Of a DNA stretch of 5,307 nt, positions 5,189-5,307 are shown in pieces. Both the position numbers and the translations under genes were made by a program. Numbering within the stretch: the stretch's first letter is position 1; each line of letters begins with the position of its first letter. Origin of the DNA: Bacteroidota bacterium (GTDB taxonomy: Bacteria > Bacteroidota > Bacteroidia > NS11-12g > UBA9320); NCBI GenBank assembly GCA_003485825.1, contig DNHN01000208.1:1-5307 (forward strand). Reading direction: 5' to 3'. The notes beneath the pieces are model-generated. The model saw only the letters and a list, made by a program, of their open reading frames with translations. It made no database searches and was not told the DNA's origin.

Positions 5189-5307
5189 CCAAAAAAGAAC
5201 TAGCCAACAAAATACTAACTATTCTAGAAAGGGAGTTCCCTGAAGTGCCAATACCATTGGACCACAAGGATCCTTATACACTTCTCATTGCCGTATTGCT
5301 CTCTGCT
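5185..5307 (+). CDS. nth: Endonuclease III, N-terminal part (3' end outside window)
   Basis: These are the first 41 residues of a DNA glycosylase/AP lyase that removes oxidised pyrimidines in base-excision repair. The fragment begins MTKKELANKILTILEREF and continues into PIPLDHKDPYTLLIAVLLSA, the conserved N-terminal segment of the HhH-GPD endonuclease III family, just before the QTTD motif that would lie beyond the window. The helix-hairpin-helix, catalytic Lys and Asp and the iron-sulfur cysteines are all downstream and cannot be checked. The ATG at 5185 shares ATGA with the lplA stop, so the two genes very probably form an operon with coupled translation. Confidence 0.9.
   Translation, partial: MTKKELANKILTILEREFPEVPIPLDHKDPYTLLIAVLLSA

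Overview
The window looks like a piece of a Bacteroidota chromosome with moderate GC. The evidence is the protein families: an RNase R, a type I short-chain polyprenyl synthase with an HNFTLLHDDIMD motif, a Crp/Fnr regulator ending in a VPLQYLASML-type helix-turn-helix, and an endonuclease III start reading IPLDHKDPYTLLIAVLLSA. Shine-Dalgarno-like sites are also absent, and two gene starts have sequences close to the Bacteroidota -7 box TAnnTTTG. Genus or species cannot be fixed from the sequence.

Layout, left to right. (1) 1-1065, plus: the 3' part of rnr (RNase R), ending with the S1 domain. (2) 1066-1648: a gene-free stretch with two head-to-tail copies of a 241-bp unit. Each copy has the same four short hairpins in the same order, the first resembling an intrinsic terminator. 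(3) 1649-2611, plus: a complete polyprenyl diphosphate synthase with a TTG start just past the last repeat. (4) 2612-2930: no recognisable gene. (5) 2931-3353, minus: an SRPBCC-family gene interrupted by one in-frame TAA. (6) 3415-3984, minus: a Crp/Fnr-type regulator with no ordinary start codon at its expected N-terminus and odd residues in its DNA-recognition helix. (7) 3985-4330: a divergent intergenic region with four consecutive hairpins, two of them good minus-strand terminators and one a perfect 20-bp inverted repeat. (8) 4331-5188, plus: a lipoate-protein ligase. (9) 5185-5307, plus: the 5' end of nth (endonuclease III), overlapping the ligase stop by ATGA.

The plus-strand genes are housekeeping functions: RNA decay, isoprenoid chain synthesis, lipoate attachment and base-excision repair. 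The ligase and nth overlap and are probably co-transcribed. The minus-strand pair (regulator, then SRPBCC gene) looks like a small accessory unit in decay. The most unusual material is non-coding: the paired hairpin-rich repeats at 1156-1636 and the hairpin cluster at 4007-4145, whose minus-strand terminators have no annotated gene upstream to serve. I did not see a phage, transposase, CRISPR or defence system.
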